Source of the DNA: Corynebacterium humireducens NBRC 106098 = DSM 45392
GTDB taxonomy: Bacteria > Actinomycetota > Actinomycetes > Mycobacteriales > Mycobacteriaceae
Length of the DNA: 64,000 bases
NCBI RefSeq assembly: GCF_000819445.1
Contig: NZ_CP005286.1
Span: 248,001-312,000 of the forward strand
Direction of reading: 5' to 3'
The translations under genes were made by a program, and so were the position numbers. The notes beneath the pieces are model-generated. The model saw only the letters and a list, made by a program, of their open reading frames with translations, was not told the origin of the DNA and ran no database searches. Position 1 is the stretch's first letter, and every line of letters starts with the position of its first letter. This document shows positions 28,644 through 37,170 of the stretch, piece after piece.

Positions 28644-29379
28644 GCTCGACGTTCGTGCCGGTGAGTGTGAGGTTGGCGCCTCCCTCGACGACCTCGAAGT
28701 CCTCGATGCGGAAGTCGCCGGCCTGCTCCTGCACGCCCTGCTGCAGTCCCTGGGTGATCACGTCGGAGACCTGGCGGGGCAGGTTGAAGCCGAAGAGGGA
28801 GGCACCGACCGCCTCGAAGGTGAGGGCGCCGTCGACGGGGGAGGGCACGAGGTTGAGCACGGCGATGCCGTTGTTGAAGGTGACGTCGAGCGTGCCCTCA
28901 GCCGGGTTGGAGCGCAGGTCGGTGACCTGGATGAAGCCGTCCGCGTCGTTGTCGCGCATCGAGTGCTGGATCGTGGCCAGCATGTAGGAGTCGGGGACCT
29001 CGGCGGTGGTGACGAGGTGGGCGGCGACCGGGTTGTTCGGATCGGAGATGTCGAGGTCGGTGAGCGTGGCGACGGCCGCCGGCTGCCCGAGGACCGCCTG
29101 GTCGGTGACCTGCAGGGTCGAGGGGACCGAGATCTCGACGTGCGGGATCGTGCCCCGCACCACGGAGAGCACCAGGGGGTTCGCGCCGAAGGCGATGGTC
29201 GGGTCCTCCTCGAGGGTGACGTCGTCGTGGGCGGCCTGCTCCTGGAAGCCGGAGCGCAGCTCGTTGCCGATGTACCAGCGGAGGCCGAACTCCGCCACCA
29301 GCAGGATGACGAGGACGGCGACGAGGATGCCGACGATGAATTTCCAGATGGCCGAGGAGGCCGAACGCGCGGATGCCAT
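28606..29379 (-). CDS. LmeA-like phospholipid-binding protein (DUF2993)
   Basis: A 257-residue protein with one N-terminal membrane anchor (IWKFIVGILVAVLVILLVAEFGLRWY) and an exported domain of the DUF2993 family (LEEDPTIAFGANPLVLSVVRGTIPHVEISVPS). Mycobacterial LmeA of this family binds phospholipids and is needed for lipomannan maturation; a similar envelope role is likely. It lies 11 bases before the methyltransferase on the same strand. The last 38 bases overlap the DeoC-like gene tail to tail. Confidence 0.78.
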   Translation of the reverse strand: MASARSASSAIWKFIVGILVAVLVILLVAEFGLRWYIGNELRSGFQEQAAHDDVTLEEDPTIAFGANPLVLSVVRGTIPHVEISVPSTLQVTDQAVLGQPAAVATLTDLDISDPNNPVAAHLVTTAEVPDSYMLATIQHSMRDNDADGFIQVTDLRSNPAEGTLDVTFNNGIAVLNLVPSPVDGALTFEAVGASLFGFNLPRQVSDVITQGLQQGVQEQAGDFRIEDFEVVEGGANLTLTGTNVELSRVADTQLPRS

Positions 29380-29390
29380 GGCTCTCAGTG

Positions 29391-30227
29391 TTACGCGGTC
29401 CAGCCCTCCGGGGCAACCGCTGCCCAGGGGACCGTCAGGAGATTGTCACGGAGATTCCGGCGGACGGGGGTGACGGGCCAGCCCTCGTCGATGAGCATCT
29501 GCCGTGCGTGACGCCAGCGGACCCGCGGCCCGTACGGCTCCCAGCCGGCCGCGCGGTCCCACGCCTGGTCCGCCGCGCTGAGCAGCGCGTGGACCCGCTC
29601 CCCGGGGACGTTGCGGTGGATCAGGATCTTCGGCAGGCGTTCCGCCAGGTCGGAGGGCTTCTCGACGTCCCCCGGGTCCCACGCGAACGTCAACGACACC
29701 GGGCCGTCCCTGTCGAGGAGCAGCCACACGGCGCGGCGGCCGATCTCGTCGCACGTCCCCTCGATGAACAGGCCGCCGGGGGCCAGGCGGCTGAGGACGG
29801 ACTCCCAGGCCCGCTCCACCTGGTCGACGTCGTACTGGCGCAGGACGTTGAAGGCCCGCACCAGGTGCGGGCGGTAGTCGGCGAGCTCGAAGCCGCCGAG
29901 TTCGAAGCGGACGCCGTCGCGGGGCGGGAGGACCCGCTCGGGGTCGATCTCCAGGCCGACGACCTCGATGTCGGGGCGGATGGTGCGCAGGCGGGAGGCC
30001 CACTCCACGGTGGTGGTGTGGGAGGCGCCGTAGCCGACGTCGACGGCGAGGGGGTGGGGGGCGTCGAGAAGCAGGCGTCGCACGCGGGGGTGGGCGACGG
30101 TCCAGCGGTCGGAGCGGCGCAGCCGGTTGTGGCCGGTGGTGCCGCGGGTGACGACGCCGAAAGGCCGACCACGTCCCTCCTCCGCGCGCACGTTGTGGGC
30201 GCGCAGATTACGGGTGTGGTCGGCCAT
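29391..30227 (-). CDS. SAM-dependent methyltransferase-like protein
   Basis: A 278-residue protein with a Rossmann-type SAM fold: LAVDVGYGASHTTTVEWASRL as motif I, EVVGLEIDPERV as the acidic strand, NVLRQYDVDQVERAWESVLSRLAPGGLFIEG as motifs III-IV. The basic, Arg-rich N-terminus (residues 1-45) might bind nucleic acid. Substrate not readable. It is on the same strand as the LmeA-like gene and follows the DUF2505 gene by 30 bases. Confidence 0.75.
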   Translation of the reverse strand: MADHTRNLRAHNVRAEEGRGRPFGVVTRGTTGHNRLRRSDRWTVAHPRVRRLLLDAPHPLAVDVGYGASHTTTVEWASRLRTIRPDIEVVGLEIDPERVLPPRDGVRFELGGFELADYRPHLVRAFNVLRQYDVDQVERAWESVLSRLAPGGLFIEGTCDEIGRRAVWLLLDRDGPVSLTFAWDPGDVEKPSDLAERLPKILIHRNVPGERVHALLSAADQAWDRAAGWEPYGPRVRWRHARQMLIDEGWPVTPVRRNLRDNLLTVPWAAVAPEGWTA

Positions 30228-30257
30228 CGGTGGAGCAGTGGGAAACGGGAGGAACGC

Positions 30258-30761
30258 CTAGGCGTTCTCACCGATCCAGCGGTTGGTCAGCTCGCCCTCG
30301 TTGGTGAACAGGTCGCCCAGGGCCTCCGCGACCTTCGGCTCGATGGCCGGGCCCATGAACGGGATGTTCACGGAGACCTCGTTGTTGTAGGCCAGGGTGG
30401 TGGTCGCGTCGTCGCCGGAGACGTTGATGTCGCCCTTGAAGTCGACCGGGGTGCCCTTGACGTCGGCGGTGTAGGTGACGGCGGCGGCGTTGTCGGCCAG
30501 CGGGCCGACGGTGACGACGCGCTTGACCTTCAGCGCCTGGGAGATCATCGCGCGGACGGCCTCCGGGAGGATGTCCAGCGGCAGCACCTCGAAGAGGGTG
30601 GCGACTGCGCCACCCTCGGTCTGCTCGAACTCTGCGACCTCGCCCGGCTCGGGGGAGAGGTTCTCGGCGATGAATGCCCAGTAGTCGCGGTTGGTCAGCG
30701 CGGCATGGACCTTCTCGACCGGCTGGTTGATGGTTACGGTGTTCTCACTGCGGGTTGCCAT
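30258..30761 (-). CDS. DUF2505 (START/SRPBCC-fold) protein
   Basis: A 167-residue soluble protein starting MATRSENTVTINQPVEKVHAALT with the beta-alpha-beta pattern of SRPBCC lipid-binding folds; the DUF2505 family is found next to murB in actinobacteria (Rv0481c in M. tuberculosis). The ATG at 30761 is preceded by TAGTCT (complement of 30769-30774) at seven bases, indicating a leaderless transcript. An in-frame start eight codons further upstream would cross the murB promoter. Confidence 0.8.
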   Translation of the reverse strand: MATRSENTVTINQPVEKVHAALTNRDYWAFIAENLSPEPGEVAEFEQTEGGAVATLFEVLPLDILPEAVRAMISQALKVKRVVTVGPLADNAAAVTYTADVKGTPVDFKGDINVSGDDATTTLAYNNEVSVNIPFMGPAIEPKVAEALGDLFTNEGELTNRWIGENA

Positions 30762-30768
30762 AGATAAC

Positions 30769-30778
30769 AGACTACCGT
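30769..30778. promoter_or_regulatory. Overlapping divergent -10 elements of DUF2505 and murB
   Basis: Plus strand TACCGT at 30773-30778, seven bases before the murB GTG; minus strand TAGTCT over 30769-30774, seven bases before the DUF2505 ATG. The two hexamers share the base pairs at 30773-30774, so both promoters cannot be occupied at once. Confidence 0.6.
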
Positions 30779-30785
30779 TAAGCAC

Positions 30786-31910
30786 GTGACCGACTCATCT
30801 CTGACCCCGGACATTCACGCGCGTCTCGCACAGACCGCGGACGTGACCCTCGACGAGGCCACGACCTTCGCCGACCTCACCACGCTCCACCTCGGGGGGC
30901 GCCCCCGACTCGTCGTGCGGTGCGCCACTGCCGCGGCCGTCTCCGAGGTGGTGCGGCTTCTCGACGCCGCCTCCGTCCCCCTCCTCGTCGTCGCCGGCGG
31001 CTCCAACCTGGTCGTCGCCGACGGTGACCTCGACCTCGTCGTGGTGCTCCTGGAGAACGACCAGGTGACGATGGACGCGGCGGGGCGCGTGGTGGCGGGG
31101 GCCGGCGCCGAGTGGGACGCCGTCGTCGCCGCCGCCGTGGACGCGGGTCTCGGTGGCATCGAGTGCCTGTCCGGCATCCCCGGTTCCGCCGGCGCGACCC
31201 CGGTGCAGAACGTCGGCGCCTACGGCGCGGAGATCGCCGACGTCCTCGTGCAGGTGCTGCTCCTCGACCGGACCACCGGTGAGGTGTCCTGGGTCCCCGC
31301 CGTCGACCTCGACCTCGCCTACCGCTACTCCAACCTCAAGTTCACCTCACGGGGCGTGGTGCTGGCCATCGAGCTGCAGCTCACGACGGACGGCCTCTCC
31401 GCCCCCCTGCGTTTCGGCGAGCTGGCCCGTCGACTGGGCGCCACCTCGGGTGAGGAACGCTGGCCGGTCGCCGACGTCCGCGCCGCCGTGCTCGAGCTGC
31501 GCCACGGCAAGGGCATGGTCGTCGTGGAGTCGGACCACGACACCTGGTCCGCCGGTTCCTTCTTCACCAACCCGGTGGTCGATCCCTCGGTGGCGGACGC
31601 GGTGCAGTTGCTTGTGCGCGAGTCGCGTGGCGACGAGGACGCCGACCGCATGCCCCGCTTCCCGGCCCCCGGCGGCGAGAAGCTCTCCGCCGCGTGGCTC
31701 ATCGAGAGGGCCGGCTTCACCAGGGGATACCCCGGGGAGGGGGCTCCCGCCCGCCTGTCCACCAAGCACACCCTGGCGCTGACGAACCGGGGCTCCGCCA
31801 CCACCGCCGACCTGGTAGCCCTGGCCCGCGAGGTCCGCGACGGGGTCCGCGAGGTCTTCGGTGTGACGCTGGTGCCCGAGCCGGTGTGGATCGGCGTGTC
31901 GATCGACTGA
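30786..31910 (+). CDS. murB: UDP-N-acetylenolpyruvoylglucosamine reductase
   Basis: A 374-residue FAD enzyme that reduces the enolpyruvyl group to give UDP-MurNAc, the second committed step of peptidoglycan synthesis. Visible are TTLHLGGRPR, LVVAGGSNLVVAD (FAD phosphate loop), IECLSGIPGSAGATPVQNVGAYG, YRYSNLKF with the active-site Tyr-Arg region, and SAGSFFTNPVV whose Ser is the proton donor. The GTG at 30786 follows TACCGT by seven bases (leaderless signature). Divergent from DUF2505 with 24 bases between start codons. Confidence 0.95.
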   Translation: MTDSSLTPDIHARLAQTADVTLDEATTFADLTTLHLGGRPRLVVRCATAAAVSEVVRLLDAASVPLLVVAGGSNLVVADGDLDLVVVLLENDQVTMDAAGRVVAGAGAEWDAVVAAAVDAGLGGIECLSGIPGSAGATPVQNVGAYGAEIADVLVQVLLLDRTTGEVSWVPAVDLDLAYRYSNLKFTSRGVVLAIELQLTTDGLSAPLRFGELARRLGATSGEERWPVADVRAAVLELRHGKGMVVVESDHDTWSAGSFFTNPVVDPSVADAVQLLVRESRGDEDADRMPRFPAPGGEKLSAAWLIERAGFTRGYPGEGAPARLSTKHTLALTNRGSATTADLVALAREVRDGVREVFGVTLVPEPVWIGVSID

Positions 31911-32025
31911 CGCTGTCAAGTGGGGTTCGTTGTCGGTCGCGGTTTCTGTGGATAAGGGGGGTTTATCCACAGGTCCCGCGGTCTGCGTGTCGACGTGTGC
32001 CTGTCGGGCGTTTAGCGTGCGGGGC

Positions 32026-33159
32026 ATGAACCTGATCGCGGCGTTTGAGGCCCTGCGTGCCATGCCGGTGCTGGAGGCACTGGCTACCGGCACCGTGGAT
32101 GTCGCCGCGCTGTCAGGGCTGGGGTTCAGGGATGCGGGTGCGTGGCGGAAACTCGCCGGGGTGTACTTCGGGCCGACCCGTCACCGGAAGCTGCAGAAGG
32201 CGGCCCGGGAGGCGGCGGTGGGGTTGTCGTTGGATGCTCTGGGTGTGGTGGAGAAGCACGCCCGCAAGCTGCTCAAAGGCGCGGCGGTCACCCCGTGGGA
32301 GCTCCGTGTCGAGCTGTGCGCCCTGCGGGGCACGGTGAATGAGATTGATCAGGCGGCCGCCACCCGCGTGCGTGACTACAACCGGGACGTCGACGATGCC
32401 GAGAAGAAGGCCTTCGGGGGCCGCTCACTCAAGGGCGGGAAGAACACCGACGCCCGGGGCCTGCGCACCATCACCGTGACCCTGCCGGAACGGCAGATGG
32501 CCACCCTGATCGCCCACCTGCTGGTCACCGCCCGGGATGCCCGCCGCCAGGACCATCGGCTGAGCTGGGAGCAGGCCATGGCGGACGCGTTGTACTCCCA
32601 CGTCCTGGGTGGCACCCCGAGCGGTGGCGTGCCCCCGGAGGTCCCGCACGTGGTCATCGGCCTGCCGGATTATGCGAAGTTGTTACGGCAGGAGGGGGAT
32701 GAGACGATTTTCGCCCTCACCGACGGCACCACGATCACCGGGGCGGAGTTGGTGGCCCGGGAGATGGCCACCGTGGGGGTGGTGGGTCTGTACGACCCGG
32801 TCTCCGGTGGGGTGAACATGTACCGGGAGGAGCGTTTCGCCACCTGGAAGCAGCGGATGCTGTTGGCGGCGGAGACGATCCTGTGTCCGCACCCGGGGTG
32901 TACCACTCCGGCGAGTCAGTGCCAGGTGCATCACCTGACAGCGTGGGAGCAGGGTGGGGAGACCAACATCGAGAACCTGTCGATGGCATGCGCGGTGCAC
33001 AACGCGCGCAATGATGATGATCCGAATGCCCCACCCCGGAATGGGCGCCTGGAGCGCCGACCTGGTGGGGTGGTGCATCTGCCGCCGGATGGTGGGCCAC
33101 CACGGAGCAACATTCACCCGATACGGAAACTCTCCGCCATGGCGCTCATCAACGCCTGA
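32026..33159 (+). CDS. DUF222/HNH endonuclease-domain protein
   Basis: A 377-residue protein with a DUF222-type helical N-terminal region (residues 1-250) and a C-terminal HNH nuclease: paired Cys in CPHPGCTTPASQC, the His pair in QVHHLTAWEQGG, Asn in TNIENLSMAC, and final AVHNARND. Such proteins occur in many copies in actinobacteria (13E12-type) and are linked to mobile DNA, though their role is undefined. TAGCGT at 32013-32018 lies seven bases before the ATG. It sits alone between murB and the CstR module and is not part of the conserved gene order. Confidence 0.82.
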   Translation: MNLIAAFEALRAMPVLEALATGTVDVAALSGLGFRDAGAWRKLAGVYFGPTRHRKLQKAAREAAVGLSLDALGVVEKHARKLLKGAAVTPWELRVELCALRGTVNEIDQAAATRVRDYNRDVDDAEKKAFGGRSLKGGKNTDARGLRTITVTLPERQMATLIAHLLVTARDARRQDHRLSWEQAMADALYSHVLGGTPSGGVPPEVPHVVIGLPDYAKLLRQEGDETIFALTDGTTITGAELVAREMATVGVVGLYDPVSGGVNMYREERFATWKQRMLLAAETILCPHPGCTTPASQCQVHHLTAWEQGGETNIENLSMACAVHNARNDDDPNAPPRNGRLERRPGGVVHLPPDGGPPRSNIHPIRKLSAMALINA

Positions 33160-33168
33160 GAAACAGAC

Positions 33169-33199
33169 AGGCGCCCGACCCACACGGGGTCGGGCGCCT
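33169..33199. terminator. Bidirectional intrinsic terminator
   Basis: Perfect 13-base arms (33169-33181 and 33187-33199) with a five-base loop between the convergent HNH gene and the CstR-like gene. T-runs are short, so efficiency is uncertain. Confidence 0.75.
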
Positions 33200-33210
33200 A
33201 CCGGGGCGTG

Positions 33211-33468
33211 CTACGCCAGCGAGAGGAACATCCGCTCGAGCTTCTTCTCGTCGAGCTCGGAGCCCTCGGAGGTGAAGCACTTCTTCATGCCTGTCGAGAC
33301 GATGAGGTAGCCGGCCCGGTCGATGGCCTTGGCCACGGCCGAGAGCTGCATGACGGCGTCCTCGCACTCCTGTCCCTCCTCGAGCATGCGGATGACAGCC
33401 TCGAGCTGTCCCTTCGCGCGCTTGAGACGGGTGACGGAGGGCTTGACCTCTTCCGGGGTGAGCTGCAT
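33211..33468 (-). CDS. CstR-like persulfide-sensing repressor (CsoR family)
   Basis: An 85-residue all-helical CsoR/RcnR-family repressor (RLKRAKGQLEAVIRMLEEGQECEDAV, split by the usual family helices). Cys35 and Cys64 are 29 residues apart, as in CsoR, but the copper-ligand His expected four residues before the second Cys is Gly60 (STGMKKC). Cys-x28-Cys without that His is the pattern of CstR, which senses reactive sulfur species by forming a tri- or tetrasulfide link. The ATG at 33468 has AGGA eight bases upstream; longer in-frame reading would overlap the enzyme gene. It follows the enzyme gene by ten bases. Confidence 0.85.
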   Translation of the reverse strand: MQLTPEEVKPSVTRLKRAKGQLEAVIRMLEEGQECEDAVMQLSAVAKAIDRAGYLIVSTGMKKCFTSEGSELDEKKLERMFLSLA

Positions 33469-33478
33469 GTTACCGATC

Positions 33479-35092
33479 CTAATTCCGTGACAGCTGGCCA
33501 TGGGTCCACGTCACATATCCGCCATCGAGGTTTGCGGCCTCGATGCCCAGGTTGCCCAGGAGACTACAGGCCACGTGCCCGCGCAGGCCAACCTGGCAGT
33601 GCACGAGAACCTTCTTGTCCCTGAATGTATCTGCATTATCCCGCAGGTCGTCAACGGAGATGTTGACGGCCCCCGGGATCTGGCCGCGCTGGTACTCGCC
33701 GGGAGTACGCACGTCGACCAGGGTCCAGCCGTCGGCGAGCGCCTCGTCGAGTTCGTGCCACTGGAAGGTGCGCTCGCCCTGGACCATGTTGTCGTTGATG
33801 AAGCCGACCATGTTGATCGGGTCCTTCGCGGAGCCGAACTGCGGCGCGTAGGCCAGTTCGAGGTCGGCGAGGTCGGTGGCGGTGAGGCCGGCGCGCATGG
33901 CGGTCGCGAGGACGTCGATACGCTTGTCGACGCCGTCGCCTCCCACCGCCTGCGCACCCAGGATGAGGTCGGTGTCGGCGTCGACGACGACCTTGAGGTG
34001 GATGGTCTCCGCGCCCGGGTAGTAGCCGGCGTGGTTCGCCGGGTGCAGGTGGATGACGCGGATGTTCCGGCCGGCGCCGCGGGCGCGCCGTTCGTTCCAG
34101 CCGACGGAGCCGGCGGCGAGGCCGAACACGCCGACGATGGCGGTGCCGAGCGTCGGGGTGCGCTGCACGTCGCGGCCGGTGATGATGTCGGCGACGAGGC
34201 GGCCGTGCCGGTTCGCGGTCTGGGCGAGGGGCACGAGGGTGTCCTCGCCGGAGACGTGGTCGGCCTTCTCGGCGGCGTCGCCGACCGCGAAGATCCGCGG
34301 GTCGGAGGTGCGCTGCCGGTCGTCGACCTTGATGCCGCCGCGCTCGCCGATGGCGAGGCCCGCGGCGACCGCGAGTTCGTTCGCCGGGCGGACGCCGATG
34401 CTGGCGATGACGAGGTCGGCGGGGATGACGCGGCCGTCGGAAAGCTCGAGTGTGTCGGCGCCGATGCTGGTGGTGTCGCCGTCGGTGATGACGGTGACGC
34501 CGTTGTCGGTGAGCCGCTTCTCGACGATCGCCGCCATCTCCTCATCCAGCGGGGTGAGGATCTGCGGGGCACGCTCGATGACGGTGACGTCGAGACCGCG
34601 GTGGCGCATGTTCTCCGCGACCTCGAGGCCGATGAAGCCGCCGCCGATGACGGCGACGGACCTCACGTCGTCGGTGAGGGCCGCGATGATGGCGTCGACG
34701 TCCTCGATGGTGCGCAGGTGCAGGGCGCGCTCGATGCCGGGGATCGGCGGGATGATGGGGGTCGCACCCGGGGAGAGCACCAGGTGGTCGTAGGCGATGG
34801 TGTCGCCGGTGTCCGTGGTGACGGTCTGCTTCTCGCGGTCGATGGCGGTGGCGCGGGTGTTGATGCGCACGTCCAGGTTGAACCGCGCGGCGAGGGACTC
34901 CGGGGTCTGCAGGAGCAGGGAGGAACGCTCGGGGATGACGCCCGAGACGTGGTAGGGGAGTCCGCAGTTCGCGAAGGAGACGTGGCCGGAGGCCTCGAGG
35001 ACGATGATCTCCATGTCCTCGTCACGACGGCGCAGTCGGGCTGCGGTGGACATACCGCCGGCGACACCGCCGACAATCACTGTGGTGGTCAT
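33479..35092 (-). CDS. CoA-disulfide/persulfide reductase with C-terminal rhodanese domain
   Basis: A 537-residue fusion. Residues 1-440 are an FAD/NAD(P)H disulfide reductase of the CoADR/NADH-oxidase group: VIVGGVAGGMSTAARLRR, the single active Cys43 in SFANCGLPYH, VIGGGFIGLEVAENM and FAVGDAAEKAD. The last 100 residues are a rhodanese with the active loop VHCQVGLRGH. Fusions of this kind reduce CoA persulfide/polysulfide. With a CstR-like repressor beside it, a role in clearing reactive sulfur is likely. TAGCAT six bases before the ATG (complement of 35099-35104) suggests a second, leaderless promoter. Confidence 0.9.
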   Translation of the reverse strand: MTTTVIVGGVAGGMSTAARLRRRDEDMEIIVLEASGHVSFANCGLPYHVSGVIPERSSLLLQTPESLAARFNLDVRINTRATAIDREKQTVTTDTGDTIAYDHLVLSPGATPIIPPIPGIERALHLRTIEDVDAIIAALTDDVRSVAVIGGGFIGLEVAENMRHRGLDVTVIERAPQILTPLDEEMAAIVEKRLTDNGVTVITDGDTTSIGADTLELSDGRVIPADLVIASIGVRPANELAVAAGLAIGERGGIKVDDRQRTSDPRIFAVGDAAEKADHVSGEDTLVPLAQTANRHGRLVADIITGRDVQRTPTLGTAIVGVFGLAAGSVGWNERRARGAGRNIRVIHLHPANHAGYYPGAETIHLKVVVDADTDLILGAQAVGGDGVDKRIDVLATAMRAGLTATDLADLELAYAPQFGSAKDPINMVGFINDNMVQGERTFQWHELDEALADGWTLVDVRTPGEYQRGQIPGAVNISVDDLRDNADTFRDKKVLVHCQVGLRGHVACSLLGNLGIEAANLDGGYVTWTHGQLSRN

Positions 35093-35116
35093 AGGTGGAT
35101 GCTACCCCCGGGGTGG

Positions 35117-35284
35117 CTAGCGTCCGAAGATGCCGGCGAAGATGCCGGGCTTCTTGTCGGCGGCGGACTCGGTGCAGGTGCACCACTGGTTGTCCGGGAC
35201 GGAGGCCTTCACCTGGTCAATATGCTGGCCGCAGCCGCTCCAGGTGGTCTTCTTGCAGGACGGGCAGTTGACGGGACGGCACAT
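35117..35284 (-). CDS. 55-residue Cys-rich protein
   Basis: Starts MCRPVNCPSCKKTTWSGCGQ, then HIDQVKASVPDNQWCTCTES, and ends KPGIFAGIFGR. Six Cys and a His include a CPSC pair, GCGQH and CTC, suggesting a zinc ribbon-like or persulfide-carrying fold. Similar small proteins are widespread in actinobacteria without known function. AGGAG lies seven bases before the ATG, and the CstR-type operator stands upstream, so it is the first gene of the sulfur module. Confidence 0.78.
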   Translation of the reverse strand: MCRPVNCPSCKKTTWSGCGQHIDQVKASVPDNQWCTCTESAADKKPGIFAGIFGR

Positions 35285-35334
35285 GGGTCACTCCTGTGGG
35301 GTTGTTGGGGTCCGTGAATATTACGGATCCCAAT

Positions 35335-35350
35335 ATACCCCCCAGGGTAT
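35335..35350. promoter_or_regulatory. CsoR/CstR-type operator
   Basis: ATACCC-CCCA-GGGTAT: six-base perfect arms around a C-rich centre, the typical CsoR-family site. It lies about 50 bases upstream of the 55-residue gene, just upstream of a candidate -10 (TAATAT within the palindrome-like 35311-35327), where binding would block RNA polymerase. Confidence 0.78.
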
Positions 35351-35390
35351 CCACTTTGGCAAGTGTCCGTGCCCCGAATCACATTTTCCG

Positions 35391-37097
35391 CTACTTCTCC
35401 AGCAGGCGCAGCAGATCCTCCTGGACCTCCCGGCGGCGGATCTTGCCCATCTGGTCACGGGCGAGTTCCTCGAAGTGGTAGAAGGTGCGGGGCACCTTGT
35501 AGCGGGTGAGGCGCTCGCGGGCGTAGGCCTTCAGGCCCTCCGGGTCCATCGCCGCGCCGTCGCGGAGCGTCACGCAGGCGACGACGTCCTCGGAGCCGTC
35601 CTCGCGCGGGCGACCCACGACCGCCAGGTCCACGATGTCCGGGTGGTCGCGCATGGCCTCCTCCACCTCGGCGGGGTAGACGTTGAAGCCGCCGGTGATG
35701 ATGACCTCCTTGATGCGGGCCACCAGGCGGATGAAGCCGTCCTCCTCCATGACGCCGATGTCTCCGGTGCGGTACCAGCCGTCGTGGAAGCTGTTCTCCG
35801 TCGCCTCCGGCTGGTTGAGGTAGCCGGGGAACACCTGCGGACCCTTCACCAGGATCTCGCCATCGGTGCCGTCGGGCTGCGTCTTGTCCAGGTCCTCCGG
35901 GTCGGCGATGCGTACCAGGGTGTCCGGGAAGGGGATGCCGACGTAGCCGGGGCGGCGGTCGTCGTTCATGGGGTTGCCCACGATGACCGGGGACGTCTCC
36001 GTCAGGCCGTAGCCCTCCACGAGCCGGCCGCCGGTGTACTTCTCCCACTTCTCCACCGTCGACACCGGCAGGGTCGCCGCGCCGCAGAAGGCGTTGCGCA
36101 CGCCGGAGATGTCGATGTTGTCCTTCTCGGCGGCCTCGACGATCTTCTCGTAGAGGGTCGGCACGCCCGGCAGCCACGTGGGGGTGCGCTTCTTCATCAC
36201 GTCCATGATGAGGGGGATCTTCGGGGCGGGCAGGAGGATCATCTCGCCGCCGATGTACACCGACAGGGTGCCGACCATCGTCAGGCCGTAGGCGTGGAAC
36301 ATCGGCAGGGCGGCGAGCATGCGTTCGTCCTGCTCGCCGAGGCCCGGCACCCAGTTCTTGCCCTGCAGCATGTTGGCGAAGAGGTTGCCGTGGGTGAGCT
36401 GCGCGCCCTTCGGGGCGCCGGTGGTGCCGGAGGTGTAGAGGATGAGGGCGATGGAGTCCCTGGTCACGGTGGGCTCGGACTCGATGTCGTCGCCCTCGCC
36501 GCCGATGGCGGAGCCGAGGAGCACCTCCCACGGGACGGTGTTCGGGGCGGAGGCGGACAGGGCCTCGCGCTGCTCCTTGACCTTCTTGATCGGCAGCTTC
36601 AGTGCCAGCTGCTTGAAGGTCGGCATGGCCTCGATCATGTTGACCGAGATGATGGTCTCCAGGGAGGTCTTGCCGCGCAGCTTCTCCAGCGTGGGGGCGG
36701 CCTTGTCCCAGGCGATGACCACCCGGGCGCCGTGGTCGGCGAAGGGGCCCTCCAGCTCGTGGGCGGTGTAGAGCGGGTTGTGCTCCACGACCGTCGCCCC
36801 CAGCTTGAGCACCGCGTAGAAGGCGGCGATGTGCTGCGGGCAGTTCGGCAGGATGATCGCGACCCTGTCGCCCGGGCGGACGCCGAAGGCGCGCAGGCCG
36901 GCGGCGGCGCGGCGGACCTGGCGGTCGAGATCGGCGTAGGTCTGCGACTTGCCGAAGAACCAGGTGGCAGACTTCTCGGCGTTGATGGCCAGGTTGTTGT
37001 CGTAGACGTCGAGCAGGGTCGTCTCGTCGTAGTCGAGAGAGTGGGGGGTCCACTCGGGGTAGTGCTTCAACCAGGCCTTGGTCTCGAATGCCGACAT
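35391..37097 (-). CDS. fadD: Long-chain fatty acid-CoA ligase
   Basis: A 568-residue AMP-forming synthetase that activates fatty acids to acyl-CoA. Motifs: ILYTSGTTGAPKGAQLTHGN (phosphate loop), EGYGLTETSPVI (A5), WYRTGDIGVMEEDGFIRLVARIKEVI (A7-A8) and the C-terminal catalytic Lys in RDQMGKIRRREV. The ATG at 37097 (MSAFETKAW) has GGAAGG seven bases upstream; an in-frame extension upstream reads as non-coding. Divergent from mshA. Confidence 0.93.
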   Translation of the reverse strand: MSAFETKAWLKHYPEWTPHSLDYDETTLLDVYDNNLAINAEKSATWFFGKSQTYADLDRQVRRAAAGLRAFGVRPGDRVAIILPNCPQHIAAFYAVLKLGATVVEHNPLYTAHELEGPFADHGARVVIAWDKAAPTLEKLRGKTSLETIISVNMIEAMPTFKQLALKLPIKKVKEQREALSASAPNTVPWEVLLGSAIGGEGDDIESEPTVTRDSIALILYTSGTTGAPKGAQLTHGNLFANMLQGKNWVPGLGEQDERMLAALPMFHAYGLTMVGTLSVYIGGEMILLPAPKIPLIMDVMKKRTPTWLPGVPTLYEKIVEAAEKDNIDISGVRNAFCGAATLPVSTVEKWEKYTGGRLVEGYGLTETSPVIVGNPMNDDRRPGYVGIPFPDTLVRIADPEDLDKTQPDGTDGEILVKGPQVFPGYLNQPEATENSFHDGWYRTGDIGVMEEDGFIRLVARIKEVIITGGFNVYPAEVEEAMRDHPDIVDLAVVGRPREDGSEDVVACVTLRDGAAMDPEGLKAYARERLTRYKVPRTFYHFEELARDQMGKIRRREVQEDLLRLLEK

Positions 37098-37170
37098 GAG
37101 GGTGCCTTCCGCTGCTGGGTTCCTGTGAGGTGGGGACCAGTATACGGACGGCCGCACCTATCATTGGGGC

